64,000 nucleotides of DNA from Mycobacterium kubicae (GCF_015689175.1 NZ_CP065047.1:5890001-5954000), one strand, 5' to 3'. Positions 19,047 to 29,610 are shown, counted from the stretch's first letter. Notes: generated by a model not told the origin, from the sequence alone. Program-made: numbers and translations.

Positions 19047-21328
19047 CAACCAAGAAGTTCACGCCCACCATCACTCGCGGTCCTCGGCTGACCCCGGGGG
19101 AAATCAGCCTGACCCCACCCGATGACCTGGGCATCGACATACCGCCGTCGGGGGTGCAGAAAGCGCTGCCCTATGTGATGGGCGGCTGCATGCTCGGCAT
19201 GATCGCGATCATGTTCGCCGGCGGCAAGCAGCTGTCGCCGTACATGCTGATGATGCCGCTGATGATGGTCATGATGATGGTCGGCGGCATGGCCGGCGGC
19301 ACCGGTGGCGGCGGCAAGAAAGTCCCCGAGATCAACGCCGACCGCAAGGAGTACCTGCGGTACCTGGCCGGGCTGCGCGGACGCGTGACGTCGTCGGCCA
19401 GCTCCCAGGTGGCGTTCTTCTCCTACCACGCACCGCATCCCGAGGACCTGCTGTCCATCGTCGGCACCCAGCGGCAGTGGTCACGCCCGGCCAACAGCGA
19501 CTTCTACGCCGCCACCCGCATCGGCATCGGAGACCAGCCGGCCGTCGACCGGCTGTTGAAGCCCGCCGTCGGCGGCGAACTGGCCGCCGCCACCGCAGCA
19601 CCGCAGCCATATCTGGAACCGGTGAGCCACATGTGGGTGGTGAAGTTCCTGCGCACCCACGGACTCATCCACGACTGCCCAAAGCTGGTGCAGCTGCGCA
19701 CCTTTCCCACTATCGCAATCGGCGGCAGCCGCCCGGGCGCCGACCGGTTGCTGACGGCGATGATCTGCCATCTGGCGGTGTTCCATCCGCCGGACCTGCT
19801 GCAGATCCGCGTGCTCACCGACGATCCCGACGACCCCGACTGGTCCTGGCTCAAATGGCTTCCGCACGTCCAACATCAGACCGAGACCGACGCCGCGGGC
19901 CCGGTGCGGATGATCTACAGCCGCCCCGACGCGCTGGCCGACCTGGCCGCCCGCGGCCCGCACGCACCCGACACGCTGCCCACCGGCCCCTACGTCGTGG
20001 TCGTCGACCTCACCGGCGGCAAGGCGGGCTTCCCGCCCGACGGCCGGGCCGGAATGACGGTGCTGACGCTGGGCAACCACCGCGGATCGTCGTACCGCAT
20101 CCGGGTCGCCGACGACGGGACCGCGGACGACCGGCTGCCCGGCCAGCAGTTCCGCCTGGTCACCTCGACGGCCGACGGCATGACACCCCAGCAGGCCAAC
20201 CGCCTGGCGCGCAAGCTGGCCGGCTGGTCGATCACCGGAACCATCCTCGACAAGACCCAACGCGTCCAGAAGAAGGTCGCCACCGACTGGCACCAGCTGG
20301 TCGGCGCCAAGAGTGTCGAGGAAATCACGCCCGCGCGCTGGCGGATGTACACCGACACCGACCGGGACCGGCTGAAAATCCCGTTCGGACATGAGCTCAA
20401 AACCGGCAACGTCATGTACCTGGACATCAAGGAGGGCGCGGAGTTCGGGGCCGGCCCGCACGGCATGCTCATCGGGACCACCGGGTCGGGTAAGTCGGAG
20501 TTCTTGCGCACCCTGATCCTGTCGCTGGTGGCCATGACGCACCCCGATCAGGTCAATCTGCTGCTCACCGACTTCAAGGGCGGCTCGACTTTCCTGGGCA
20601 TGGAGAAGCTTCCGCACACGGCCGCCGTCGTCACCAACATGGCCGAAGAAGCCGAGCTGGTCAGCCGAATGGGCGAGGTACTGACCGGCGAACTGGACCG
20701 GCGCCAGACGATTCTGCGGCAGGCCGGCATGAAAGTCGGTGCCGCGGGCGCTCTTTCCGGTGTGGCCGAGTACGAGAAGTATCGCGAGCGTGGCGCCGAT
20801 TTGCCGCCGCTGCCAACGCTTTTCGTGGTCGTCGACGAGTTCGCCGAATTGTTGCAAAGCCATCCGGACTTCATCGGGCTGTTCGACCGGATCTGCCGGG
20901 TGGGCCGCTCGCTGCGGGTGCACCTGCTGCTGGCCACCCAGTCATTGCAGACCGGCGGCGTCCGGATCGACAAGCTGGAGCCCAACCTGACCTACCGAAT
21001 CGCCCTGCGTACCACCAGCTCTCACGAGTCCAAGGCCGTGATCGGCACGCCGGAGGCCCAGTACATCACCAACAAAGAAAGCGGTGTGGGCTTCCTTCGG
21101 GTGGGCATGGAAGACCCGGTCAAGTTCAGCACCTTCTACATCAGCGGCCCTTACGTGCCACCGGCCGGCGCCGAGACCAACGGTGACGGCAGTGGACCCA
21201 GCCGGCAGGTCGGCAAGCAAGCCGTGCGGATCCGCCAGTTCACCGCGGCACCCGTCGTCGACGAGGTGACGACCAACGGAGCAGTCAACGGCGAAGTGCC
21301 CGCCATCGAGGAGGCGCTGTCACGATGA
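19043..21328 (+). CDS. eccCa1: ESX-1 FtsK/SpoIIIE ATPase, first half (EccCa1)
   Basis: EccCa1 is the membrane-anchored half of the split ESX-1 motor ATPase. The 761-residue protein has two N-terminal transmembrane helices at about residues 38-85 ([17 protein letters not shown] and a Met-rich helix [15 protein letters not shown]). A degenerate stalk domain (DUF region) follows. The first FtsK/SpoIIIE ATPase domain has Walker [12 protein letters not shown] near residue 477 and Walker [13 protein letters not shown] near 594. The C-terminus is about 14 residues longer than in M. tuberculosis, as I recall. The stop overlaps the eccCb1 start by ATGA. Together they form the EccC hexamer that drives secretion. 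Confidence 0.96.
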   Translation: MTTKKFTPTITRGPRLTPGEISLTPPDDLGIDIPPSGVQKALPYVMGGCMLGMIAIMFAGGKQLSPYMLMMPLMMVMMMVGGMAGGTGGGGKKVPEINADRKEYLRYLAGLRGRVTSSASSQVAFFSYHAPHPEDLLSIVGTQRQWSRPANSDFYAATRIGIGDQPAVDRLLKPAVGGELAAATAAPQPYLEPVSHMWVVKFLRTHGLIHDCPKLVQLRTFPTIAIGGSRPGADRLLTAMICHLAVFHPPDLLQIRVLTDDPDDPDWSWLKWLPHVQHQTETDAAGPVRMIYSRPDALADLAARGPHAPDTLPTGPYVVVVDLTGGKAGFPPDGRAGMTVLTLGNHRGSSYRIRVADDGTADDRLPGQQFRLVTSTADGMTPQQANRLARKLAGWSITGTILDKTQRVQKKVATDWHQLVGAKSVEEITPARWRMYTDTDRDRLKIPFGHELKTGNVMYLDIKEGAEFGAGPHGMLIGTTGSGKSEFLRTLILSLVAMTHPDQVNLLLTDFKGGSTFLGMEKLPHTAAVVTNMAEEAELVSRMGEVLTGELDRRQTILRQAGMKVGAAGALSGVAEYEKYRERGADLPPLPTLFVVVDEFAELLQSHPDFIGLFDRICRVGRSLRVHLLLATQSLQTGGVRIDKLEPNLTYRIALRTTSSHESKAVIGTPEAQYITNKESGVGFLRVGMEDPVKFSTFYISGPYVPPAGAETNGDGSGPSRQVGKQAVRIRQFTAAPVVDEVTTNGAVNGEVPAIEEALSR

Positions 21329-23100
21329 CCACCCAGGAGACGCGCACGCTGCGCGAGGTGGTGCTGGACCAACTCGGCACCGCCGAATCCCGCGCCTACA
21401 AGATGTGGCTCCCGCCGCTGATCAACCCCACGCCGCTCAACGAGCTACTCGCCCAAGACCGGCAGCGTCGGCCGTTGCGCTTCGCGCTGGGCATCATGGA
21501 CGAGCCGCGCCGTCATCTCCAGGACACCTGGGGAGTAGACGTTTCGGGGGCCGGCGGCAACATCGGCATCGGCGGCGCGCCGCAGACCGGGAAGTCGACG
21601 CTGCTGCAGACGCTGGTGATGTCGGCTGCCGCCACGCACTCACCGCGCAATGTGCAGTTCTACTGCATCGACTTCGGTGGCGGTGGCCTGATCTACCTGG
21701 AGAACCTGCCGCACGTCGGCGGCGTCGCCAACCGCTCCGAGCCGGACAAGGTCAACCGCGTGGTCGCCGAGATGCAATCGGTCATGCGGCAGCGCGAAAT
21801 CTCGTTCAAGGAGAACCGGGTCGGCTCGATCGCCGTGTACCGGCAACTGCGCGACGACCCCAATCAACCCGTGGCCGCCGACCCGTACGGCGACGTGTTC
21901 TTGATCATCGACGGCTGGCCCGGCTTCATCGGCGAATTCCCCGACCTCGAAGGGCAGGTCCAGGACCTGGCCGCACAAGGCTTGGCGTTCGGCGTGCACG
22001 TCGTCATCTCCACGCCGCGCTGGACCGAGCTCAAATCCCGCGTGCGCGACTACCTGGGCACCAAGATCGAGTTCCGGCTCGGCGATGTCAACGAGACCCA
22101 GATCGACCGGATCACCCGCGATATCCCGGCGAATCGCCCGGGCCGCGCGGTGTCCATAGAGAAGCATCACCTGATGATCGGTGTGCCGCGGTTCGACGGC
22201 GTGCACAGCACCGACAACCTGGTCGAGGCAATCACCGCGGGGGTGTCCCAGATCGCCGCGCAGACCACCGAGCAGGCACCGCCGGTCCGCGTGCTGCCCG
22301 ACCGCATCCATCTTCACGAGCTCGACCCCAATCCGCCTGGCCCGCAGTCCGATTACCGCACTCGCTGGGAGATCCCGGTGGGGCTGCGCGAGACGGATCT
22401 GACGCCGGCCTACGCGCACATGCATTCCAACCCGCACTTGCTCATCTTCGGTGCGGCCAAGTCGGGTAAGACGACGATCGCTCACGCCATCGCGCGGGCC
22501 ATCTGCGCCCGCAACAGTCCGGACCAGGTTCGGTTCATGCTCGCCGACTACCGCTCCGGGCTCCTGGACGCGGTACCGCAGTCGCATCTGCTCGCCGCCG
22601 GCGCCATCAACCGCAACAGCGCCAGCCTGGACGAGGCCGTCAAGGCGCTGGCGGTCAACCTGAAAAAGCGGCTGCCGCCGACCGACCTGACAACGGCACA
22701 ATTGCGCAGCCGTTCCTGGTGGAGCGGATTCGATGTCGTATTGCTCGTCGACGATTGGCACATGATTGTCGGCGCCGCTGCCGGGATGCCGCCAATGGCA
22801 CCTTTGGCGCCGTTATTGCCGGCCGCGGCCGATATTGGCTTGCACATCATTGTCACCTGTCAGATGAGCCAGGCCTACAAGGCGACGATGGACAAGTTCG
22901 TCGGCGCCGCTTTCGGGTCCGGCGCACCCACCTTGTTCCTCTCCGGCGAGAAGCAGGAGTTCCCGTCAAGTGAGTTCAAGGTCAAGCGTCGGCCCCCTGG
23001 CCAGGCGTTTCTCGTCTCTCCGGACGGGAAGGAGGTCGTCCAAGCGCCCTACATCGAGCCGCCAGAAGAAGTGTTCTCAGCACCCCCGAACCCCGGTTAG
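21325..23100 (+). CDS. eccCb1: ESX-1 FtsK/SpoIIIE ATPase, second half (EccCb1)
   Basis: EccCb1 is the soluble half of the ESX-1 ATPase and carries two further FtsK/SpoIIIE domains (ATPase 2 and 3). The last one binds the C-terminal signal of EsxB. The 591-residue protein has Walker A-type loops [13 protein letters not shown] near residue 84 and [15 protein letters not shown] near 373. Walker B-like segments are [11 protein letters not shown] and [10 protein letters not shown]. The acidic-residue pattern in these B motifs is weaker than in EccCa1, as is usual. Length equals the M. tuberculosis protein as I recall. In that species PE35 follows; here it does not. Confidence 0.96.
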   Translation: MTTQETRTLREVVLDQLGTAESRAYKMWLPPLINPTPLNELLAQDRQRRPLRFALGIMDEPRRHLQDTWGVDVSGAGGNIGIGGAPQTGKSTLLQTLVMSAAATHSPRNVQFYCIDFGGGGLIYLENLPHVGGVANRSEPDKVNRVVAEMQSVMRQREISFKENRVGSIAVYRQLRDDPNQPVAADPYGDVFLIIDGWPGFIGEFPDLEGQVQDLAAQGLAFGVHVVISTPRWTELKSRVRDYLGTKIEFRLGDVNETQIDRITRDIPANRPGRAVSIEKHHLMIGVPRFDGVHSTDNLVEAITAGVSQIAAQTTEQAPPVRVLPDRIHLHELDPNPPGPQSDYRTRWEIPVGLRETDLTPAYAHMHSNPHLLIFGAAKSGKTTIAHAIARAICARNSPDQVRFMLADYRSGLLDAVPQSHLLAAGAINRNSASLDEAVKALAVNLKKRLPPTDLTTAQLRSRSWWSGFDVVLLVDDWHMIVGAAAGMPPMAPLAPLLPAAADIGLHIIVTCQMSQAYKATMDKFVGAAFGSGAPTLFLSGEKQEFPSSEFKVKRRPPGQAFLVSPDGKEVVQAPYIEPPEEVFSAPPNPG

Positions 23101-23288
23101 GATTATTTCACCCGGCAATGCGGGACCGAGATCACCGAGGTAATCCAGCCCGGTCAGCGGTGCACCACCGGGTTTGTTTCCGGCCATAACTGAACAGTTT
23201 CAGTCCGATTTACCAATTCAAAAGATCGACGAAGAACGCACCCCGGAAAAATTGCACAACTGCGCATTGAAGAAAGGAGCAGATGACC
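23101..23288 (+). promoter_or_regulatory. AT-rich spacer between eccCb1 and PPE68; PE35 absent
   Basis: These 188 bases hold no PE gene: 99 codons would not fit, and no frame shows PE-family sequence. The stretch from about 23180 to 23270 is AT-rich compared with its surroundings. It ends in AGAAAGGAG (23271-23279), a good ribosome site for PPE68. It is therefore the likely promoter and leader of PPE68-esxB-esxA, a role filled by sequence before PE35 in M. tuberculosis. No exact -10/-35 could be fixed. Confidence 0.5.
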
Positions 23289-24392
23289 ATGTTCTGGCAC
23301 GCCTTGCCACCAGAAATCAACACCGGACGCCTGATGGCCGGCGCGGGCGCTGCTCCGATGCTGGCCGCAGCCATGGGGTGGGAGGCGCTGGCGGCCGCTC
23401 TGGACTCGCAAGCCGTCGAACTCACCGCGCGACTCAACTCCCTCGGTGAGGCGTGGACCGGTGGCAGCAGCGACAAGGCGATCGCGGCCGCGCTGCCGAT
23501 GGTGACCTGGCTGCAAACCGCGTCGACGCAGGCCAAGACGCGCGCGGTGCAGGCCGCGGCGCAGGCGGCCGCGTACACCCAAGCGATGGCGACGACTCCC
23601 TCGCTGGCCGAGATCGCGGCCAACCACATCACCACGGCGGTCCTCGTCGCGACCAACTTCTTCGGAATCAACACCGTCCCAATCGCTTTCAACGAGATGG
23701 ACTACTTCATCCGGATGTGGACTCAGGCCGCCCTTGCGATGGACGTCTATCAGGCCGAGACCATCGCCAACACGATGTTCGAGAAACTCGAGCCGATGAC
23801 GGCGATCCTGGATCCCGGCACCAGCCAGAGCATGACCTCGAGCCCGATCATGGGCATGGCCCCCAAGCTCGGCAGCGTCGCGCCGGGCCAGGTGGAGGCC
23901 ACGGCCGGCCAGCTCGCGGAAATGAGCGGCCCCATGCAACAACTGGCTCAGCCGGTGCAGCAGGTGTCGTCGATGTTCAGCCAGATGGGCAGCTCCGGCG
24001 GCAGCAGCAGTGGACTGGGCGAAAACGAAGGCGCCCAAATGGGTCTGCTGGGCACCAGCCCGTTGTCGAACCACCCGCTGGCGGGTGGTTCGGGACCGAG
24101 CACCGGCGCCGGCCTGCTGCGGGCGGAGTCGCTGCCCGGGGCGGGCGGGACGTTGGCCCGTACACCGCTGATGTCCGGACTGATCGAGAAGCCCGCTTCC
24201 CCCGCGATGATGCCGGCCGCGGCGGCCGGGCCTGCGACCACCGGCGGTGCGGCTCCGGTGGGCGCCGGTGCTTTGGGTCAGGGTGCTGGCTCCGGCGGCT
24301 CGACCCGGCCGGGGCTGGCCGCGCCGGCGCCGCTCAGTCAAGAAAACGATGAGCACGAAGAGGACGACTGGGACGACCAGGACGACTGGTGA
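23289..24392 (+). CDS. PPE68: PPE family protein PPE68
   Basis: PPE68 is the ESX-1-linked PPE protein, found at the cell wall. The 367-residue protein begins with the family signature ([11 protein letters not shown], Pro-Pro-Glu at 7-9). The 180-residue helical PPE domain includes a WXG-type turn ([13 protein letters not shown]) and [13 protein letters not shown]. The C-terminal half is Gly/Ala-rich, with a conserved segment ([20 protein letters not shown]), and ends in an acidic tail ([14 protein letters not shown]). I prefer ATG 23289 over the in-frame ATG 23283: it matches the family and sits 9 bases from GGAG instead of 3. PPE proteins need a PE partner to fold and be exported, and PE35 is absent here. 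Confidence 0.94.
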   Translation: MFWHALPPEINTGRLMAGAGAAPMLAAAMGWEALAAALDSQAVELTARLNSLGEAWTGGSSDKAIAAALPMVTWLQTASTQAKTRAVQAAAQAAAYTQAMATTPSLAEIAANHITTAVLVATNFFGINTVPIAFNEMDYFIRMWTQAALAMDVYQAETIANTMFEKLEPMTAILDPGTSQSMTSSPIMGMAPKLGSVAPGQVEATAGQLAEMSGPMQQLAQPVQQVSSMFSQMGSSGGSSSGLGENEGAQMGLLGTSPLSNHPLAGGSGPSTGAGLLRAESLPGAGGTLARTPLMSGLIEKPASPAMMPAAAAGPATTGGAAPVGAGALGQGAGSGGSTRPGLAAPAPLSQENDEHEEDDWDDQDDW

Positions 24393-24412
24393 CCGCCTTC
24401 AGTCACAACAGA

Positions 24413-24436
24413 CTTCCCGGCCAACCGGGCCGGAAG
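24413..24436 (+). terminator. GC-rich intercistronic hairpin before esxB (processing or terminator-like)
   Basis: CTTCC-C-GGCC (24413-24422) pairs with GGCC-GGAAG (24428-24436) to give a 9-bp stem, interrupted by single unpaired bases. It lies between the PPE68 stop and esxB, with no U-tract after it. It more probably protects or defines the 5' end of an esxBA mRNA than ends transcription. The structure is seen; the function is inferred. Confidence 0.35.
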
Positions 24437-24483
24437 ACTTGCCAACAATGGCGAGGCACAGAGAAAAGAGAAAGTAGTCCAGC

Positions 24484-24786
24484 ATGGCAGAGATGAAGAC
24501 CGATGCCGCTGCCCTCGCGCAAGAGGCAGGTAACTTCGAACGAATTTCCGGTGACCTGAAGACGCAGATCGACCAGGTCGAGTCGACTGCAGGTTCGCTG
24601 CAGAGCCAGTGGCAGGGCGCGGCGGGCCAGGCCGCTCAGGCCGCGGTGGTGCGCTTCCAGGAGGCGGCCAACAAGCAAAAGGCCGAACTCGACGAGATTT
24701 CGACCAACATTCGCCAGGCCGGCGTCCAATACTCCCGGGCCGACGAGGAGCAGCAGCAAGCGTTGTCCTCGCAAATGGGCTTCTGA
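24484..24786 (+). CDS. esxB: WXG100 secreted protein EsxB (CFP-10)
   Basis: EsxB forms a tight heterodimer with EsxA and carries the C-terminal export signal recognised by EccCb1. The 100-residue protein is a helix-turn-helix. The WXG motif lies in QSQWQGAAGQAAQ. The C-terminal signal YxxxD appears as YSRADEE, and the tail ends LSSQMGF, as in CFP-10. There are no cysteines. It is preceded by a purine-rich leader (AGAGAAAAGAGAAAG), and esxA follows after 36 bases. Length and tail match the M. tuberculosis protein, which suggests a working ESX-1 substrate. Confidence 0.97.
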   Translation: MAEMKTDAAALAQEAGNFERISGDLKTQIDQVESTAGSLQSQWQGAAGQAAQAAVVRFQEAANKQKAELDEISTNIRQAGVQYSRADEEQQQALSSQMGF

Positions 24787-25110
<324 letters not shown>

Positions 25111-25142
25111 GACACCCCGCATACGCGTAGAATACCGAAGCA

Positions 25143-25203
25143 CGAGATCGGGCGAGCTCAACCATTTAGGGATCTCGCCCCTTCTTGTGTTTTGTTCTTT
25201 TTG
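25143..25203 (+). terminator. Rho-independent terminator/attenuator between esxA and espI
   Basis: Two overlapping stems are possible. Stem A pairs CGAGATC (25143-25149) with GATCTCG (25171-25177). Stem B pairs GGGCGAG (25150-25156) with CTCGCCC (25174-25180), and is followed at once by a T-rich tract up to about 25203. The stems share bases 25174-25177, so they exclude each other. Stem B with its T-tract is a standard intrinsic terminator, rare in mycobacteria. It would limit read-through from esxBA into espI and eccD1. Confidence 0.7.
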
Positions 25204-25223
25204 CGACCTTTCGAGAGGTTATT

Positions 25224-27149
25224 ATGCCGGCCGACTATGACGAGCTATTTCGGCCGGCGCAGGGTTCGGATGCTCCATACGACGACGCTGAGCAAACATT
25301 TTTCGATCCCAACTCCGGCTATCCGCCGCCGACCAAAACCAACGGCGACGCCGTGTCCGCGCCACCCGTCGCCTGGTCGAACGACCAGGCACCCGCGCCG
25401 GCCGCGCCCGAACCACCCCCCGCGCCGCCACTGCCGCCTCCCGTCTTCTTAGGCGCCCCGCCGGAGAATCCCGAACCGCCGCCGGCCCCACCCGAAATGC
25501 CGCCACCGCTGCCCGAGCCGCCGGTCGCAGGTCCCGCGGCACCCAAGTCGGCTCGCCCGCCGATGCCGATCGGCGCACGCCCACCCGGGTCCGACGAGAA
25601 TCCCGCCGAGCCGCCCCCGATGCCCGTCGACGCTGCGCCCACCGAAGAGCCGGTGCCCGAGCAGGAGGACGTTTCGCCGGAACCGCCGGCCTCGGTCGAG
25701 CCGGTCGAGGCGCCCCAAGCGTCCGAAGCGCCGCCCCCGGACCCGCCCCCGCCACCAGCGCAGCCCGCCGCGCAGGCACCACCGGCAGCACCCGCCCCGC
25801 CTATGCCCATCGGCGGTGCCGCGCCGCCGCGCCCCCAACCGCCGCGACCGCCCAGTGTCGAGCCCACGCCGCCGCCACCGCGCCCCGCGCCGCCGTCCCG
25901 GCACGCCCCCGCGCCGGAAACCGCGGCGCGCAGGGTGCGCGTGAGCGACTTGATACCACCGGTGCCACCAGGCTCCGAAGCTGCCCCGCCCCGGGCACGG
26001 CGGGCACACCGCTATCGCGAGACCGACGACGACCCAACAACCGCTGCGCCCATACCCCCGCCGACGCGCGCGGCGGCGCCGGCACCACCCAACGGCGGAC
26101 CCGGGTTCAATTGGTTGCCCTCGACCGAAGCCCCTGCGCCACAACAACTTCCACCTGAGCCGAACGGAGGTCGGCGCCCGGGTAATCCGCCGCCCGGGCC
26201 GACCAGAGCACAAGCCCCGGTGCTGCCGGCCCCGACGCAGCCGGCCCCGCCGGCCAAGAAGGCGGCCAAACCGATCCCGCAGCGCGGCTGGCGGGGTTGG
26301 GTGTACCGGGTCACCCGCATCAACCTGGGCCTGTCGCCCGACGAAAAATATGAGTTGGAATTGCGCGCCCGGGTCAGCCGCAGGCCGCGCGGCTCGTATC
26401 AGATCGGTGTGCTCGGGCTCAAGGGCGGCGCGGGCAAGACCACTACGACGGTGACCCTCGGAACCACCTTGGCACAGGTTCGCGGTGACCGAATCCTGGT
26501 GCTCGACGCCGACCCGGGCTGCGGCAATCTGGCCGAGCGGACGGGTCGTTCCTCTCCCGCGTCGATCGCCGATCTTGTTGCGGCCAAAGACGTTTCCCAC
26601 TACAACGACGTCCGCGCCCATACCAGCGTCAATGGCGCCAACCTGGAGATTCTGCCCGCGGAGGATTATACCGCCGCACAACGCGGCCTCAGCGGCGAAG
26701 ACATGCGCTACGCGGTCACCACCGTGTCGAAGTTCTACAACCTGGTGCTGGCCGACTGCGGGGCTGGTCTCTTCGACCCCGTGACCCGCGGCGTCTTGGA
26801 CACCGCGTCCGCGGTCGTCATCGTCACCAACGTGTCGGTGGACAGCGCGCGCCAAGCCGCGGCAGCACTGGAGTGGTTGCAGCGCAACGGCTTTCAGGAC
26901 CTGCTGAGCCGCGCCTGTGTGGTGGTCAACCATGTGGCGCAAGGCGAGACCAACGTCGCCGAGAAGGAGTTGGTGCGCCGCTTCGAACAACAGGTCCAAC
27001 CCGGCCGCGTCATTGTCCTGCCGTGGGACAAGCACATCGCCGCCGGGACCGAGATCCAGCTCGACCAACTCGACCCGCTGTATCGGCGGCGGGTTCTCGA
27101 GCTGGCCGCTGCCTTGTCCGACGATTTCGAAAGGGCGGGACGTCGTTGA
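25224..27149 (+). CDS. espI: ESX-1 proline-rich MinD-like ATPase EspI
   Basis: EspI modulates ESX-1 secretion, in M. tuberculosis especially when ATP is low. The 641-residue protein has an N-terminal signature ADYDELFRPAQG and then about 350 residues of disordered Pro/Ala-rich sequence with repeated PPMPIG units. A linker follows (QRGWRGWVYRVTRINLGLSP). The C-terminal MinD/SIMIBI ATPase has Walker A LKGGAGKTTTTV near residue 399 and VLDADPGCGNLAERTG after it. I place the start at ATG 25224, after GAGAGG, rather than an in-frame codon at 25185. The stop overlaps the eccD1 start (TTGA), so eccD1 translation depends on EspI. The length of the Pro-rich region differs from the orthologue, as expected for disordered sequence. 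Confidence 0.94.
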   Translation: MPADYDELFRPAQGSDAPYDDAEQTFFDPNSGYPPPTKTNGDAVSAPPVAWSNDQAPAPAAPEPPPAPPLPPPVFLGAPPENPEPPPAPPEMPPPLPEPPVAGPAAPKSARPPMPIGARPPGSDENPAEPPPMPVDAAPTEEPVPEQEDVSPEPPASVEPVEAPQASEAPPPDPPPPPAQPAAQAPPAAPAPPMPIGGAAPPRPQPPRPPSVEPTPPPPRPAPPSRHAPAPETAARRVRVSDLIPPVPPGSEAAPPRARRAHRYRETDDDPTTAAPIPPPTRAAAPAPPNGGPGFNWLPSTEAPAPQQLPPEPNGGRRPGNPPPGPTRAQAPVLPAPTQPAPPAKKAAKPIPQRGWRGWVYRVTRINLGLSPDEKYELELRARVSRRPRGSYQIGVLGLKGGAGKTTTTVTLGTTLAQVRGDRILVLDADPGCGNLAERTGRSSPASIADLVAAKDVSHYNDVRAHTSVNGANLEILPAEDYTAAQRGLSGEDMRYAVTTVSKFYNLVLADCGAGLFDPVTRGVLDTASAVVIVTNVSVDSARQAAAALEWLQRNGFQDLLSRACVVVNHVAQGETNVAEKELVRRFEQQVQPGRVIVLPWDKHIAAGTEIQLDQLDPLYRRRVLELAAALSDDFERAGRR

Positions 27150-28681
27150 GCGCACCCGTTGTTGCTGCCGGCTCGACCGCTGCGGGGGCGGCTTCGGCCA
27201 AACCCGCCAGCACCCGAGTGACCATCCTCACCGGTAGACGGATGACCGATCTGGTGCTGCCGGCCGCCGTGCCGATCGAGACCTATATCGACGAGACGGT
27301 CGCCGTTCTGGCCGATCTGCTGGAAGACACTCCCGCGGATGTGTTGGCCGGCTTCGACTTCGCCGCCCAAGGAGTGTGGACGTTCGCCCGGCCCGGCGCC
27401 CCGCCGTTGAAACTCGACCAGTCCCTCGACGAGGCCGGGGTGGTCGACGGGTCGCTGCTGACCTTGGTGTCGGCGAGCCGCACCGAGCGGTACCGGCCGC
27501 TGGTCGAGGACGTCATCGACGCCATCGCGGTGCTCGACGAATCGCCGGAGTTCGACCGGGCGGCGCTCAACCGTTTCGTCGGTATAGCGATCCCCGTGTT
27601 GGCCTTTCCCCTCATAGCGGTCGCCATGCGGGCTTGGTGGTCGACGGGGCGCAGTGTGTTCTGGCCGATCGCCATCGCCGTTCTCGGCATTGCGGTACTG
27701 GTGGGTTCGTTTGTGGCCAAACGCTTTTACCGCAATGCGCACTTCTCGGAGTATCTGTTGTTGGCGGCCTACCCGCTGATCGCCGGCGCCGCGGCCATCG
27801 CCGTTCCCCTGCCGCGCGGGGTGAACTTGCTGGGCGCACCACAATTGGCCGCCGCGGCCACCGCCGTGTTCTTCCTGACCTTGTTGACCCGCGGCGGTCC
27901 TCGCCGCCGTCATGAAGCCGCGTCGTTCGTCGTCATCACCTCGATCGCGGTCACCGCCGCCGCGGTCGCCTACGGTTACGGCTACCAGCATTGGGTGCCG
28001 GCCGGCGCCATCGCCTTCGGGCTGTTCATCGTGACCAACGCCGCGAAATTGACTGTGGCCGTGGCACGTATCGCGCTGCCGCCGATTCCGGTGCCGGGCG
28101 AGACCGTCGACAACGAGGAACTGCTCGACCCGGTCACCGCCCAGGACGCCACCAACGAAGAGACGCCGACCTGGCAGGCGATCATCGCTTCAGCGCCGGC
28201 TTCGGCCGCCCGGCTGACCGAGCGCAGCCTGCTCGCCAAGCAACTGCTCATCGGCTACGTGGCGGCCGGAACGCTGATCCTGGCCGCCGGCGCGATCGCC
28301 GTGGTGGTGCACGGGCACTTCTTTGTGCACAGCTTGGTGGTGGCCGGGTTGATCACCGCGATCTGCGGCTTCCGGTCCCGGTTGTACGCCGACCGCTGGT
28401 GTGCGTGGGCGTTGCTGGCAGCGACCGTGGCCATTCCCACCGGGCTGACGGCCAAGCTCAGCTTGTGGTACCCGCACTACGCCTGGATGTTCTTGGCCAT
28501 CTATCTCGGCCTGGCCGTGGTGGCGCTCCTGGTGGTTGGGGCGACGGCGCAGGTCCGCCGCGTTTCGCCGGTGATGAAACGCATTCTGGAATTGATCGAC
28601 GGCGCGATGGTCGCGTCCATCATTCCGCTGCTGCTGTGGATCACCGGTGTGTACGACATGGTGCGTAACCTGCGTTTCTGA
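27146..28681 (+). CDS. eccD1: ESX-1 membrane channel component EccD1
   Basis: EccD1 is the polytopic membrane protein of the ESX-1 complex. The 511-residue protein starts with a ubiquitin-like cytosolic domain (about 20-115, TRVTILTGRRMTDLVLPAAV). Eleven or so transmembrane helices follow from about residue 140 to the end, for example PIAIAVLGIAVLVGSFV and AIYLGLAVVALLVVGATAQV. I place the start at TTG 27146, which overlaps the EspI stop by TTGA and gives the same length as the M. tuberculosis protein. Frames extending upstream are just the third reading frame of espI. A loop between helices (GETVDNEELLDPVTAQDATNEE) is acidic. Confidence 0.95.
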   Translation: MSAPVVAAGSTAAGAASAKPASTRVTILTGRRMTDLVLPAAVPIETYIDETVAVLADLLEDTPADVLAGFDFAAQGVWTFARPGAPPLKLDQSLDEAGVVDGSLLTLVSASRTERYRPLVEDVIDAIAVLDESPEFDRAALNRFVGIAIPVLAFPLIAVAMRAWWSTGRSVFWPIAIAVLGIAVLVGSFVAKRFYRNAHFSEYLLLAAYPLIAGAAAIAVPLPRGVNLLGAPQLAAAATAVFFLTLLTRGGPRRRHEAASFVVITSIAVTAAAVAYGYGYQHWVPAGAIAFGLFIVTNAAKLTVAVARIALPPIPVPGETVDNEELLDPVTAQDATNEETPTWQAIIASAPASAARLTERSLLAKQLLIGYVAAGTLILAAGAIAVVVHGHFFVHSLVVAGLITAICGFRSRLYADRWCAWALLAATVAIPTGLTAKLSLWYPHYAWMFLAIYLGLAVVALLVVGATAQVRRVSPVMKRILELIDGAMVASIIPLLLWITGVYDMVRNLRF

Positions 28682-28773
28682 CGCGGGCACTGCACAACAA
28701 AATTGGCGCGGCCGACGCGACAACGGGCACGGTAAAATTTGCTCAATGCGTAATCAAGCGAAGGGATCTTGCG

Positions 28774-29550
28774 GTGGCTGAACCGTTGGCCGTCGATCCC
28801 GCCCGCCTGATTGCCGCCGGAAGCAAGCTGGCGGAGTTGGTGTTTCCGACGGCTCCCGCGCCGATCTCGGTAGCCGGGTCGGATCCGGTGTCGGCGGCGA
28901 TCAACGAGACGATGCCCGGCATCGAGTCGCTGGTGTCCGACGGGCTGCCCGGGGTGACCGCCGCGCTCAAGCGCACCGCCACCAGCATGGCCACGGCCGC
29001 CGACATCTACGCCAAGGCCGACCAGTCGCTCGGGGAGGCGTTGACCCAATCACAATTCGGCGCCACCGCCCAGACCCTGCAGACCAACGGGGTGGCCGGC
29101 GCGGCGGCGGGTGTGACCGGACAGTCCGCTGGGCTGCTAGGGGCGCCCATGGGTGCGGCCGCAGCAGCTGGCGGGACCGTCGGCGCCGCGGTCGGTGCGC
29201 AGGCCGATGCACTCGCGCCGCGCGTCGCTGCGACAGTTCCCCAGATGGTGCAGTTGGCGCCGCAGGCCGGCCAATGGGCGCAGCAGGCGTCGCCGATCGC
29301 ACAGACGGTTAGCCAGACGGCGCAGCAAGCCGGATCCCAAGGCGGCTCGCAAGGCGCTGCGCCGGCGCAGCTGGCCAGCGACACCAAGCCGCAGGACGAA
29401 GACACCAAGAAGGACGACGAGGAAGAGCACATCGGCGGCGACGAGGCGGCGGGTTCGGCAGAAGCCGCCGAGGGCGCTCGGCTGATAGGCAGCGTGCCGT
29501 TAGCGAGTCCCGCCGGTAGCGACCCGACGTCCCTCGCCGCTCCGCTCTGA
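28774..29550 (+). CDS. espJ: ESX-1 secreted substrate EspJ
   Basis: EspJ is a small ESX-1-dependent secreted protein. The 258-residue protein has a PE/EspB-like helical N-terminus (VDPARLIAAGSKLAELVF, then AALKRTATSMATAADIYAKA) containing a YxxxD/E-type signal (YAKAD). An Ala/Gly/Gln-rich middle and an acidic stretch (DTKKDDEEEHIGGDE) follow, then a short hydrophobic tail. GTG 28774 begins the conserved N-terminus, after AAGGGATC. It is the last plus-strand ESX-1 gene. It is slightly shorter than the tuberculosis protein, as I recall. The gene converges with the DUF1275 gene, 60 bases away. Confidence 0.88.
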   Translation: MAEPLAVDPARLIAAGSKLAELVFPTAPAPISVAGSDPVSAAINETMPGIESLVSDGLPGVTAALKRTATSMATAADIYAKADQSLGEALTQSQFGATAQTLQTNGVAGAAAGVTGQSAGLLGAPMGAAAAAGGTVGAAVGAQADALAPRVAATVPQMVQLAPQAGQWAQQASPIAQTVSQTAQQAGSQGGSQGAAPAQLASDTKPQDEDTKKDDEEEHIGGDEAAGSAEAAEGARLIGSVPLASPAGSDPTSLAAPL

Positions 29551-29610
29551 CACGTCGCCCGCGATCAGTCGACGGGAGCAATATCGGCCACCGCGAACGC
29601 AGCACAAGGG

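Noticed and set aside
23174..23449. Short frame that might be a PE35 remnant
   Set aside because: The translation has no PE signature and overlaps PPE68 in another frame. PE35 is absent, not decayed, as far as can be seen.
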